Below the pieces are notes generated by a model that saw only the letters and a list, made by a program, of their open reading frames with translations, had not been told where the DNA came from and did no database searches. Source: Ensifer adhaerens (GTDB taxonomy: Bacteria > Pseudomonadota > Alphaproteobacteria > Rhizobiales > Rhizobiaceae). From it: DNA of 64,000 nucleotides. Within the stretch, counting starts at the first letter, position 1. Each line of letters begins with the position of its first letter. Below, in pieces: positions 52,570 through 60,992 of this stretch. The position numbers and the translations under genes were made by a program. Location of the stretch: positions 742,001 through 806,000 of the forward strand of contig NZ_LGAP01000002.1 in assembly GCF_001270265.1 (NCBI RefSeq). Direction: 5' to 3'.

Positions 52570-52625
52570 TGCTGTCTCCCTTTTTATTGAGGCCATTACG
52601 AGCCAAGAACGACGGCGCTGCTTTT

Positions 52626-52655
52626 CATAATCGGTTCTGTCCTTTACATTATCGG
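52626..52655. promoter_or_regulatory. Candidate CdhR-type operator: two CATNATCGG direct repeats
   Basis: CATAATCGG (52626-52634) and CATTATCGG (52647-52655) are direct repeats exactly 21 bp apart, two helical turns, in the 109-bp divergent region between the BKACE gene and the AraC-type regulator. Paired direct repeats at this spacing are typical for AraC-family binding. Confidence 0.55.
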
Positions 52656-52678
52656 CAACGAGGCGGAGAAGTTTGCAC

Positions 52679-53716
52679 ATGGATCAAAACGTTTCGCAGG
52701 TGCAGCACGCCGACATCCTGGTGTTGCCGGAGACCAATCTGATCCTCGTTGCCTCGGTGATCGAGCCGATGCGCGCCGCCAACCGCATCGCCGGCCGGCC
52801 GCTCTACAGCTGGACGCTCTACAGCCCGGACGGCGCGCCGATCGAAACCAAGAGCGGCATTCCCATCCCGGTCTCCGGCGCCTTCCGGCCGCAGCGCGAG
52901 ACGGCGCCGCTCTTCATCCTGTCGAGCTACAACTGGCAGAGGAGCGCGACCTCGCAGCTGAAGATGATGCTGTCGCAGACGGCCCGGCATCGCGAGCTGA
53001 TGGCGGGTATCGAGTCCGGCTCCTGGCTGCTTGCTGAAACGAGCCTGCTCGACAATTCCAAGGCAACGACCCACTGGGAGGATTTCGAGGACTTCACCAC
53101 CACCTATCCGCAGGTGACGATGGTGCGCGAGCGGTTCGTCATCGACGGCAAGCGCATCACCACCGGCGGTTCGCTGCCGACTCTCGACCTGATGCTGGAG
53201 CTGATCCGCCGGGCGCACGGCTATTCGCTGGCGCTCGAAGTATCGCGGCTGTTCATCTACGAGCAGGAGCGCACCCGCGGCGACCTCTTGCAGATGCCGG
53301 CGATCGGCAATATGCGCATCCTTGACCCCCGTGTGGGTGCTGCGGTCAAGCTGATGGAGGAAACCGTCGAGGCACCGCTGACGCTTGCGCGTCTCGCCCG
53401 CCGCATCGGCGTCAGCGTTCGGCACCTGCAGGACCTGTTTCGCGATACGATGGGGGTCGGGCCGCACGAACATTACCTGGCGCTGCGCCTCAACGCGGCG
53501 CGGCGCAAGGTGATCGAGACGCGCATGGAATTCGCCGACATCGCCGCGATCTCCGGCTTCAATTCGTCGTCGTCGTTTTCACGCAGCTACCGCGCGCACT
53601 ACCGCGAGAGCCCGAGCGAGACACGGCGGCGGCTGAAGCTCGGCCATGGTGCCGAGGAGCGCAGCCGCGGCTCGGAAAATGCCATCGGCAAGGCCGAGTC
53701 GACTGGACATACCTAA
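52679..53716 (+). CDS. GlxA family (DJ-1/AraC) regulator, probable carnitine-catabolism activator (CdhR-like)
   Basis: A 345-residue protein. The N-terminal DJ-1/PfpI-like ligand domain covers about residues 10-180 (ILVLPETNLILVASVIEPMR; the usual nucleophile region reads GIESGSWLLAETSLL, without cysteine). The C-terminal AraC HTH pair is at about residues 225-320 (LARLARRIGVSVRHLQDLFR, FADIAAISGFNSSSSFSRSY). It diverges from the BKACE/lcdH operon, as CdhR does from the carnitine genes in Pseudomonas. ATG 52679 follows GGAGAAG; a TTG two codons earlier is possible. Confidence 0.88.
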   Translation: MDQNVSQVQHADILVLPETNLILVASVIEPMRAANRIAGRPLYSWTLYSPDGAPIETKSGIPIPVSGAFRPQRETAPLFILSSYNWQRSATSQLKMMLSQTARHRELMAGIESGSWLLAETSLLDNSKATTHWEDFEDFTTTYPQVTMVRERFVIDGKRITTGGSLPTLDLMLELIRRAHGYSLALEVSRLFIYEQERTRGDLLQMPAIGNMRILDPRVGAAVKLMEETVEAPLTLARLARRIGVSVRHLQDLFRDTMGVGPHEHYLALRLNAARRKVIETRMEFADIAAISGFNSSSSFSRSYRAHYRESPSETRRRLKLGHGAEERSRGSENAIGKAESTGHT

Positions 53717-53849
53717 TTTGCGCGCTGGGAAACGCAGGTTTGGAGGCACTGATTCAACAACCTCACGGGTTGATTCAACGACACGATATTGCCGAGTCGT
53801 TTCAGGCCTTTGGCGGCGAATGATGAGGAAGCGATTCCGCTGGTCGCGA

Positions 53850-55094
53850 TCATCCCGGCAAGGTTGTCGTTGCCTGCGGGCCTGCTTTCATCATGCCGAT
53901 CATCAGGTCGCCGACCTCGCTGGAAAAGGCGCCGCGCGGCCAGACGAGCGTCAGCGACTGGCGGTAGAGCGGCCCCAGCCGGATCATGGCGGGTGGTCGC
54001 TGGACGCGTGACAGCGAGGTTTCCGGCAGCACCGAGAGGTAGCCGTGATGGCTGACCAGGTTGATGATGACGGGAATGGAATCGACCTCGACCAGCGTCA
54101 CGCGGCGACGTTCCGCCTCACTGAGCGTGTCTTCGAGAAAGCGGGCGACCTCACGGCGCAGGCCGCTGCGCGCGCTCGGCACGGCGATCGGGCAGGTGGC
54201 GAGCAGCCGTGGGAGATCGCCGCCCATTTCGGACAATGCTGGCGCCGGACCGGCCAGCACCAGCGGCGTTTCGGACACGAGACGGCCGTCGAAGTCAGGC
54301 GGAATACCGGCGACATCGAGCAGGGCGGCGTCGAAGCGCCGGCTCTTGAGACCGGCCAGAAGCTCATCGGCAGTGGTGCTGGAAATAAAGAGCGATTGTC
54401 GCGGACGGGAGCGGTGCCAGGTGGCCGTCAGCGCCGCCAGCATGCGGGCGATCTCGCTTTCCGGCCCAAGCGGCATGACGGCGCCGAGGCGCCAGGTGGT
54501 GACGTCGCGACGGAACCGGTCGGCCGAGGCGCGCGTCAGCCGCATCCAGATGTCGAGCAGGCGTTCGACTTCAGGGATGATGTCGAGGCCGGCCGGCGTG
54601 CAGGCGATGCCACCGTGGGAGCGCTCAAGCAATCGGCATTGGAGATGACGTTCGAGATCGGCGATCTGCCGCGTCAGTTGCGGCTGACCGAGGCCCAGCG
54701 TGCGGGCGGCGGCCCGGATGCTGCCGGCCCGGGCGATCCGCACGAAACGATCGAGCGCGACGAGGCCGACGGGTGGGACCGCGGCGAGGCCGACGGGTGG
54801 GACCGCGGCGAGGCCGACGGGCGGGATCGCGCTCGGTGGCTCCGCATAGGCGGTGGCGAGCAGCGCCCGGATCGTGGCGCTTGCTTCGGTCACATCGGCC
54901 TGTCGCGCGCGCGCCTCCAGGGTCAGGACCATGAGGCCGCCGTCGCGGCGGAAGAGGGGAATGGAAACGGCCTGCTCGAAGCGGCGAACGGCGGCGCTGA
55001 CGCTCGACGGCGCGCGCCCGCTTGAGGTGGCGGCGCGCCTGATGCCGCCTTCGCGCATGACGGCCTCGACGAGCAGGATCGTGGCGATATCCAT
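53850..55094 (-). CDS. LysR-type regulator with two N-terminal HTH domains
   Basis: A 414-residue protein, about 110 longer than normal LysR members. A first, weaker LysR-like HTH is at residues about 1-65 (LLVEAVMREGGIRRAATSSG, SSVSAAVRRFEQAVSIPLFR). A low-complexity linker made of three PPVGLxAV-type units follows, encoded by a 24-bp tandem repeat. A second, canonical HTH is at about 110-170 (LDRFVRIARAGSIRAAARTL, GQPQLTRQIADLERHL), then the effector domain to the end. It diverges from the HAL-like/hydantoinase gene run at 55304 and is the likely regulator of it. Confidence 0.85.
   Translation of the reverse strand: MDIATILLVEAVMREGGIRRAATSSGRAPSSVSAAVRRFEQAVSIPLFRRDGGLMVLTLEARARQADVTEASATIRALLATAYAEPPSAIPPVGLAAVPPVGLAAVPPVGLVALDRFVRIARAGSIRAAARTLGLGQPQLTRQIADLERHLQCRLLERSHGGIACTPAGLDIIPEVERLLDIWMRLTRASADRFRRDVTTWRLGAVMPLGPESEIARMLAALTATWHRSRPRQSLFISSTTADELLAGLKSRRFDAALLDVAGIPPDFDGRLVSETPLVLAGPAPALSEMGGDLPRLLATCPIAVPSARSGLRREVARFLEDTLSEAERRRVTLVEVDSIPVIINLVSHHGYLSVLPETSLSRVQRPPAMIRLGPLYRQSLTLVWPRGAFSSEVGDLMIGMMKAGPQATTTLPG
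54757..54828. repeat. 24-bp minisatellite inside the double-HTH LysR gene
   Basis: Three consecutive 24-bp units of the form GCGRCGAGGCCGACGGGTGG followed by GACC (54757-54780, 54781-54804, 54805-54828). Unit 2 differs from unit 1 at one base and unit 3 from unit 2 at two. Each unit adds eight residues to the interdomain linker without a frameshift. Confidence 0.9.
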
Positions 55095-55303
55095 TCCGCA
55101 AATTCTCCGCCGGCACCATCGCCGGAACCATGTTCGGCTTTAGGCATCGGCCGTTCCGGATTTGGGATATATCACGACAGTGAACAAAACGCATAGCATG
55201 CGGGCAGACGACCCTTCATCCGAAGAGGTGGGAGCGCATCAAGTCTTTGCATCCACGCATCGTTTCGGCATCGAGGCGCGTCGCGTGGTAAGGTATTTTC
55301 GGC

Positions 55304-56842
55304 ATGCTGCAACAGATCAAGTCTATCGTTCTCTGCGGGAAACCGCTCGACTTCGCGACGCTCGAGGAAATCGGCTCGGGCGCGGCGCGGCCGGTCGCGG
55401 ACGAGGGCGGCATGGAGCGGGTCGCCGCAGCGCACAAGGTGATCGCCGATCGCATCGCGCTCGGCCTGCCGGTCTACGGCTCCAACACCGGTGTCGGTTC
55501 GATGAAGGACCGGCTCTGGACCGCGGATGATCTGGCCGAGTTCAACACCTCGCTGGTGCGCGCCCATCATTTCGGCACCGGCGAATTCTTCACGGTGCCG
55601 ATCGTGCGCAAGGCGATCGCCATCCGCTGCAACACCGCGATGCGCGGGCACACCGGCTGCAGCCCCGAGCTGATCACTGCCTTCCTGGCGCTGGTCGAGC
55701 ACGACATCATTCCGGCGGTGCGCCGCCATGGCTCGATGGGCTGCGCCGATATCGGCCTGATGGGACAGATCGCGGCTGTCCTGACCGGGGTCGGCGAAGC
55801 CTATCATCGCGGCCGGCTGGTGCCGGCTGAAACGGCGCTCGCCGATGCCGGGCTGAAACCGTTGAAGATGCAGCCGCGCGACGCACTTGCCGCGCTCAGC
55901 GTCAATGCGATTGCCTATTCGGCGGCCGCCGATGTGCTGCGCGAGGCGGCGGCGGCAATCCGCGTGCTGCTCGTCACCGGCGTGATGTCGTCGCAGGCGC
56001 TTGGCGCGTCGGCCGACCCGTGGCGGGTGGCGGCGACGCTGTCGACGCGCGGCGAAGCGCTGGTCGGCTCTTGGCTCTACGGCCAGTCCGGCGTTGCCGA
56101 CTGGCCCTTGCCGACGGCGATCCACGACCCCTTGAGCCTGCGCATGACCGCCCAGGTGTTCGGCGCCGTTGTCGATACGTTGCTGGTGGCCGCCGGCCGG
56201 CTGGTCGAGGCGACCTATCTTTCGGATGATAATCCGGTGGTGCTCGGCGGCCAGGTGCATGCGTCGGGCGCGTCGCTGCCCTTGACGACGACGCTCTATG
56301 TCGAGACGGCGCAGATCGCCTTTTCCCATGTGGCGCGCAACGTGCTCAATCGCTGTATCCTTCTGTCGAACGGCGGACGTCGCAACCTGCCGGTCAATCT
56401 GGTAGCGCCGGGCGAAATCGCCACCGGCCTCGGCCCGCTGATGAAGCTTGCGGTCGAGCTTTACATGCGCGTGCAGTCGATGGCGGTGCCGCTTTCGGCC
56501 CAGTCGATCGTCGTTGCCGGCGGGCTGGAGGAAGAGGCGACCTTCCTGCCCTTGATCGTCGAGCGCATGGAAACGCAGGTGCGCGATCTCAGGCAACTGG
56601 CGGCGATCGAGGCGATCCTGTCGTCGCAGGCGATCGATCTCGTCGGCGACGCGCCGCAGGGGATCGTCAAGCTTGCGCATGAGCGTACCCGTTCGATCAG
56701 CCCGATGTATGTCAAGGACCGGCCGCTTTCGAAGGAGATCGAGGCGCTGCAGGACGCGTTTACCTGCCATGAGCTGCTGCGCACTTTCGTCACCATGGCG
56801 CCGATGCCGGAGTTCGACGACTTCTTTGCGCTGAGCAAGTGA
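55304..56842 (+). CDS. HAL/PAL-family lyase lacking the MIO triad, ergothionase-like
   Basis: A 512-residue aromatic-amino-acid-lyase-fold protein. It keeps the HAL landmarks: the Tyr loop VYGSNTGVG (Tyr58), DPLSLRMTAQVFG and DDNPVVLGGQVHASG. But where histidine ammonia-lyase has GSVGASGDL, whose Ala-Ser-Gly cyclises into the MIO group, this protein has GSMGCADIGL (Cys147-Ala148-Asp149). MIO cannot form, so deamination of histidine is unlikely. A betaine with a trimethylammonium leaving group needs no MIO, which fits ergothionase (ergothioneine to thiourocanate and trimethylamine). First gene of a run with hydantoinase, carbamoylase, DUF917 and urocanase-like genes. Confidence 0.8.
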   Translation: MLQQIKSIVLCGKPLDFATLEEIGSGAARPVADEGGMERVAAAHKVIADRIALGLPVYGSNTGVGSMKDRLWTADDLAEFNTSLVRAHHFGTGEFFTVPIVRKAIAIRCNTAMRGHTGCSPELITAFLALVEHDIIPAVRRHGSMGCADIGLMGQIAAVLTGVGEAYHRGRLVPAETALADAGLKPLKMQPRDALAALSVNAIAYSAAADVLREAAAAIRVLLVTGVMSSQALGASADPWRVAATLSTRGEALVGSWLYGQSGVADWPLPTAIHDPLSLRMTAQVFGAVVDTLLVAAGRLVEATYLSDDNPVVLGGQVHASGASLPLTTTLYVETAQIAFSHVARNVLNRCILLSNGGRRNLPVNLVAPGEIATGLGPLMKLAVELYMRVQSMAVPLSAQSIVVAGGLEEEATFLPLIVERMETQVRDLRQLAAIEAILSSQAIDLVGDAPQGIVKLAHERTRSISPMYVKDRPLSKEIEALQDAFTCHELLRTFVTMAPMPEFDDFFALSK

Positions 56843-56884
56843 TCCAAGACTGATCCAACAACACTGATCCGGGGGGAGAACACG

Positions 56885-58264
56885 ATGTCCGATTTCGATC
56901 TTGTCCTGAAAGGCACCGTTGTTCTCCCGCACAGGATCGTCGAGGGCGGGCATGTGGCCGTGCGCGACGGCAAGGTCGTGCATGTCGGCCAGGGGACAGC
57001 ACCATCCGCCCGTGAACGCCACGATCTCGGAAACGCAATGATCCTTCCCGGCGCCATTGACGCCCAGGTGCATTCGCTGTCGCAGAAGAACCAGGAGGAT
57101 TTCGTCTGGTCGACCCGCTCGGCCGCGGCCGGCGGCGTCACCACCATCGTCGACATGCCCTATGACGAGGGCAATCTCGTCTGCTCGGCCGAGGCAGTCG
57201 GACGCAAGGTCGCCCATGCGAGCCCGCAGGCGCGCGTCGACTTCGCGCTCTACGGCACGGTCGATCCCGAGGAGGGACCGGCCCGCATCCTCGAAATGGT
57301 CGAGGCCGGGGTCGCTGCCTTCAAGTTCTCCACGTTCGGCACCGACCCCAAGCGCTTTCCGCGCATTCCCGCAGCGTTGCTCGAGGATTGCTTTCGCGCG
57401 ATTGCGCCGACGGGGCTTAGCGCCGGGGTCCACAACGAGGACGACGAGGCGGTGCGCGGCGCGATTGAAAGGGTCAAGGCCGCCGGGATCACCGACTATC
57501 GTGCCCATGGCCTTTCCCGTCCGCCGCTGACGGAGCTTTTGGCGACCAATCAGATCTACGAGACGGGTGCGGCGACGGGATGCCCAGCGCATGTGGTGCA
57601 TTGCTCGCTCGGGCGCGGCTACGAGATCGCCGCCGCCTATCGCGCCCAGGGCCATGCGGCGACGATCGAGTGCTGCATCCACTACCTGACGCTCGACGAG
57701 GAGAGCGACGTTCGCCGGCTTGGCGGCAAGGCCAAGATCAATCCGCCGATCCGGCCGCGCGCCGAGGTGGAAAAGCTCTGGCGGCATGTGGCCGACGGCA
57801 CGGTAACGATGGTTTCCACCGATCACGTCAGCTGGTCGGAGGATCGCAAGACCAACCCTGATATGCTGGCCAATGCTTCTGGTGTGCCGGGCCTCGAAGT
57901 CATGGTGCCGCTGTTCGTCAAAGGCGCGCTCGAGCGCGGCGTGTCCCTGACACGGGCGGCCGAGCTGATGACGCTGAACCCGGCGCGGCATTTCCGGCTC
58001 GACCATCAAAAGGGCGCGCTGGAGGCCGGCAAGGACGCCGACATTATCGTCATGACGCCCGAGCCCTACATCTATGACGCGGCCGAAAGCGGCAACAATG
58101 TCGTGGGATGGTCGCCCTATAACGGCATCAGGCTGCCCTGGCGGGTGTCTGCCACCTATCTGCGCGGAGCGCTTGCCTTTGACGGGCGCGCTGTCGTGGC
58201 AAGGCCTGGCACCGGTGCCTTTGTTCGCCCACTTCAGACCTTGCCGTTGCAGGAGGCCCGATGA
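56885..58264 (+). CDS. Dihydropyrimidinase/hydantoinase-like cyclic amidohydrolase
   Basis: A 459-residue amidohydrolase-superfamily protein. The metal-binding positions visible are Asp59/Gln61/His63 in PGAIDAQVHSLS (normally Asp-x-His-x-His), Lys147 in AAFKFSTFG (the carbamylated lysine), His183 in GVHNEDDEA, His239 in AHVVHCSLG and Asp313 in STDHVSW. The first HxH histidine is thus replaced by glutamine. It would open a hydantoin ring, such as hydantoin-5-propionate, to an N-carbamoyl amino acid. The strong GGGGGGAG site precedes the ATG, and its stop overlaps the carbamoylase start by 4 bp. Confidence 0.88.
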   Translation: MSDFDLVLKGTVVLPHRIVEGGHVAVRDGKVVHVGQGTAPSARERHDLGNAMILPGAIDAQVHSLSQKNQEDFVWSTRSAAAGGVTTIVDMPYDEGNLVCSAEAVGRKVAHASPQARVDFALYGTVDPEEGPARILEMVEAGVAAFKFSTFGTDPKRFPRIPAALLEDCFRAIAPTGLSAGVHNEDDEAVRGAIERVKAAGITDYRAHGLSRPPLTELLATNQIYETGAATGCPAHVVHCSLGRGYEIAAAYRAQGHAATIECCIHYLTLDEESDVRRLGGKAKINPPIRPRAEVEKLWRHVADGTVTMVSTDHVSWSEDRKTNPDMLANASGVPGLEVMVPLFVKGALERGVSLTRAAELMTLNPARHFRLDHQKGALEAGKDADIIVMTPEPYIYDAAESGNNVVGWSPYNGIRLPWRVSATYLRGALAFDGRAVVARPGTGAFVRPLQTLPLQEAR

Positions 58265-59532
58265 GCACGAGCGTCAAGACCAATCTGCCCGTGGATGCGA
58301 GCCGGATTGCCGGCATCGTCAACGGGCTTGCAGGCATCACCGAGCCGGACCGGCCGTATACCAGGCGCGCCTTCACGCCGCTGTTCCTGGAAGGCCGGGC
58401 GTTCCTCGATCGCCGCTTCCGGGCGGCGGGGCTGGAAACCCGGATCGATGCGGCCGGCAATCTCATCGGCCGTCGCAAGGGGCGGAAATCGGCGCTGGGC
58501 ACGCTGATGCTGGGTTCGCATTCCGACACGGTGCCGGAGGGCGGCCGCTTCGACGGCATTGCCGGCGTCGCCGCCGCACTTGAGGTGGCGCGCGCGCTTT
58601 CCGACGCCGGCATCGAACTCGATCACGACCTGGAGATCGTCGACTTCCTGGCCGAGGAAGTGTCGATCTTCGGCGTGTCCTGCGTCGGCAGCCGCGGCAT
58701 GGCCGGCATCCTGCCGGATGGCTGGCTGAGCCGGGTGCAGGGCGATCTCAGCCTGCGGCAGGGTATCGTCGAGGTTGGCGGCGATCCCTCGCGGCTGTCA
58801 GTGCTCAAGCGCTCCGACATCAAGGCGTTTCTGGAATTACATATCGAGCAGGGGCCGGTGCTGGAGACCGGGCGGCTGGATATCGGCGTCGTCACGGCCA
58901 TCTCCGGCATCACCCGCATCGAGATCATCGTCGAAGGCCAGGCGGACCATGCCGGCACAACACCGATGGGCCATCGGCGCGATGCGCTGGTCGCCGCCTC
59001 GCGGCTGGTGCTGGCGATCGAGACGCTGGCGACGGAATTTTCCAAAGGCGAGGGGCATTTCACGGCAACGGTCGGCGAGTTCTCGATCGAACCGAACGCG
59101 GCCAATGTCGTGCCGTCGCGGGCGCGGTTGCTGATCGATGCCCGTGCCGAGCTGCGGCCGCAGATGGAGCGGTTCATCGTCGAGCTGGGTGCGCTTGCCG
59201 AGCGCGTCGCCGGCGAAGCGGGCGTGACGATCGCGCCTGCCAATGTGCTTTCCGACAACCATCCGACTCCGGGCGACGCGCTGTTGCTTTCGACGCTCGA
59301 AGAAAGCTGCGCCGAGATCGGCGCGAAACATCGGCGCATGGCCTCCGGCGCCGGCCACGACACCGCCTGGATGGGCCGTATCACCCGCTCGGCGATGATC
59401 TTCATCCCGTGCCTCGGCGGACGCTCGCATGCACCGGAAGAATGGGCGGAAAACGATGATATCGCGCTTGGCGCGGCCGTTCTCTTCGATGCGGTGAAGA
59501 GGCTCGATAAACGATTGCAGGAGAAGGTGTGA
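58261..59532 (+). CDS. M20-family Zn hydrolase, N-carbamoyl-L-amino-acid hydrolase / allantoate amidohydrolase type
   Basis: A 423-residue metallopeptidase-fold enzyme. The di-zinc site is visible in LGSHSDTVPEGGRFDGIAGV (His, Asp), DFLAEEVSIFGVSCVGSRG (Glu-Glu) and LELHIEQGPVLE (His), with QADHAGTTPMGHRRDA from the lid domain and SGAGHDTAWMG near the C-terminus. Family members hydrolyse N-carbamoyl amino acids to amino acid, CO2 and ammonia. ATGA coupling with the hydantoinase gene strongly implies sequential action, plausibly giving glutamate from N-carbamoylglutamate. One base separates its stop from the DUF917 start codon. Confidence 0.9.
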   Translation: MSTSVKTNLPVDASRIAGIVNGLAGITEPDRPYTRRAFTPLFLEGRAFLDRRFRAAGLETRIDAAGNLIGRRKGRKSALGTLMLGSHSDTVPEGGRFDGIAGVAAALEVARALSDAGIELDHDLEIVDFLAEEVSIFGVSCVGSRGMAGILPDGWLSRVQGDLSLRQGIVEVGGDPSRLSVLKRSDIKAFLELHIEQGPVLETGRLDIGVVTAISGITRIEIIVEGQADHAGTTPMGHRRDALVAASRLVLAIETLATEFSKGEGHFTATVGEFSIEPNAANVVPSRARLLIDARAELRPQMERFIVELGALAERVAGEAGVTIAPANVLSDNHPTPGDALLLSTLEESCAEIGAKHRRMASGAGHDTAWMGRITRSAMIFIPCLGGRSHAPEEWAENDDIALGAAVLFDAVKRLDKRLQEKV

Positions 59533-59533
59533 G

Positions 59534-60628
59534 ATGGGCCGGATACTGACGGAAAAGGATGTCGAGGCAGCGGTCAAGGGCGGCTCCGTCTATGCCGCCG
59601 GCGGCGGCGGCTGGGCCGATCACGGCCGTATGCTCGGCTATGCCGCGGTCTCGATCGGCAAGCCCGAGCTGGTGTCGGTCGATGAGCTTGATGCTAACGA
59701 CTGGGTGGCGACGGCTGCCGCCATCGGCGCACCGGCCTCGACCACACCGTGGGAGATGCGCGGCGTCGACTACGTCAAGGCGGTGCAGCTGTTGCAGGAG
59801 GCGCTCGGCGAGAAGCTCTCGGGCCTGATCATCGGCCAAAACGGCAAGTCCTCGACGCTCAATGGCTGGCTGCCATCGGCGATCCTCGGCACCAAGGTGG
59901 TCGATGCGGTCGGCGACATCCGGGCGCACCCGACCGGCGACATGGGCTCGATCGGCCTTGCCGGCTCGCCCGAGCAGATGATCCAGACCGCTGTCGGCGG
60001 CAATCGCGATGAAAACCGCTATATCGAGCTGGTGGTCCGCGGAGCGACCGCCAAGGTGTCGCCGATCCTGCGCACCGCCTCCGACATGTCCGGTGGCTTC
60101 ATCGCCTCGTGCCGCAATCCGGTGCGTGCATCCTATGTCAAGGCCAATGCGGCGCTCGGCGGCATCTCGCTGGCGCTCGCGCTCGGCGAGGCGATCATCG
60201 CTGCCGAAGCCAAGGGCGGCAGCGCCATCATCGATGCGATCGTCAAGACGACGAGCGGCGCTCTGTTGGCCGAAGGCGTGATCACCGACAAGTCGGTGGT
60301 CTACACCAAGGAGGCCTTCGATATCGGCACCGTGACGCTGGGGAAGGGCGCTGACTCCAAGGTATTGCACGTGATGAACGAATACATGGCGGTTGACTCT
60401 GCGGAAGGCCGGAGGCTTGCCACCTTCCCCGACGTCATCACCACGCTGTCGCCGGAGGGCGAACCTTTGAGCGTCGGCCAATTGCAGATGGGCATGAAGA
60501 TCTTCGTATTGCATGTGCCGAAAACGGTGATCCCGCTTGCCTCCAGCGTGCTCGACCCTACCGTTTACCCCTCGGTGGAGAAGGCGATGGGTATCGAGCT
60601 CGCCCGATACGCGTTGTCGGGGAAGTAA
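59534..60628 (+). CDS. DUF917 protein, candidate (S-methyl-)thiohydantoin desulfurase
   Basis: A 364-residue DUF917-family protein: it opens GRILTEKDVEAAVKGGSVYA then AGGGGWADHG, and contains DELDANDWVATAAAIGAPAS and ADMGSIGLAG-like DMGSIGLAGSPEQM. The gene starts one base after the carbamoylase stop, with GAAGGTGTGAG as ribosome-binding sequence. DUF917 proteins often accompany hydantoin-processing genes, and to my knowledge the family has been linked to desulfuration of S-methyl-thiohydantoins. In this cluster that would be the step between the urocanase-like hydratase and the hydantoinase. The reaction is inference from family and context. Confidence 0.82.
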   Translation: MGRILTEKDVEAAVKGGSVYAAGGGGWADHGRMLGYAAVSIGKPELVSVDELDANDWVATAAAIGAPASTTPWEMRGVDYVKAVQLLQEALGEKLSGLIIGQNGKSSTLNGWLPSAILGTKVVDAVGDIRAHPTGDMGSIGLAGSPEQMIQTAVGGNRDENRYIELVVRGATAKVSPILRTASDMSGGFIASCRNPVRASYVKANAALGGISLALALGEAIIAAEAKGGSAIIDAIVKTTSGALLAEGVITDKSVVYTKEAFDIGTVTLGKGADSKVLHVMNEYMAVDSAEGRRLATFPDVITTLSPEGEPLSVGQLQMGMKIFVLHVPKTVIPLASSVLDPTVYPSVEKAMGIELARYALSGK

Positions 60629-60644
60629 CGGCGGGGGGAGAGCC

Positions 60645-60974
60645 ATGGGGGGCGGTGCGGGACTTGAGGAACTGATCAAGGACGAGATCGCCGGCCGGTC
60701 GGGGCTGTCGGAAAAGGCGATGTTCGGCGGCTGGGCGTTTCTGCTCAACGGCAATCTGCTCTGCGGTGCGCGCGAAGGGTCGATGCTGGTGCGGCTTGGC
60801 AAGGGCAATGACGGCTGGGCGCTGGCACTGCCCAGCATCGAGCTGATGGTGATGAACGGGCGTGCGATGCATGGCTGGGTGCGGGCCGGGGCGGACGCCT
60901 ATGGCGACGATGCCTTGCGCAAGCGGCTCATCGATGCGGCGATCGCCTTCGTCGAAACGTTGCCGCCGAAGTGA
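60645..60974 (+). CDS. TfoX N-terminal domain protein
   Basis: A 109-residue protein matching the TfoX_N domain: GLEELIKDEIAGRSGLSEKA, then MFGGWAFLLNGNLLCGAREG and MLVRLG. GGGGGGAGAGCC precedes the ATG. Stand-alone TfoX_N proteins are small, of unknown function, and not evidence of competence regulation. It lies 16 bp after the DUF917 stop in the same run, so it is probably co-transcribed, although its role in the pathway is unclear. Confidence 0.85.
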   Translation: MGGGAGLEELIKDEIAGRSGLSEKAMFGGWAFLLNGNLLCGAREGSMLVRLGKGNDGWALALPSIELMVMNGRAMHGWVRAGADAYGDDALRKRLIDAAIAFVETLPPK

Positions 60975-60992
60975 ATGAGCGAAGTGGCTTTG

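Noticed and set aside
54757-54828. CRISPR-like repeats
   Set aside because: The 24-bp units are directly adjacent without spacers and are in frame within a coding gene.
55304-56842. Annotation as histidine ammonia-lyase (hutH)
   Set aside because: The MIO-forming Ala-Ser-Gly is absent and no hutI, hutG or hutF gene accompanies it.
55172-58009. A 945-codon open frame on the minus strand
   Set aside because: It lies opposite the HAL-like and hydantoinase genes, is rich in Arg, His and Asp with no family signature, and is a typical antisense shadow of GC-rich coding DNA.
60645-60974. TfoX_N protein as a sign of natural competence
   Set aside because: Only the N-terminal domain is present and no competence genes are nearby; such small proteins are common and uncharacterised.
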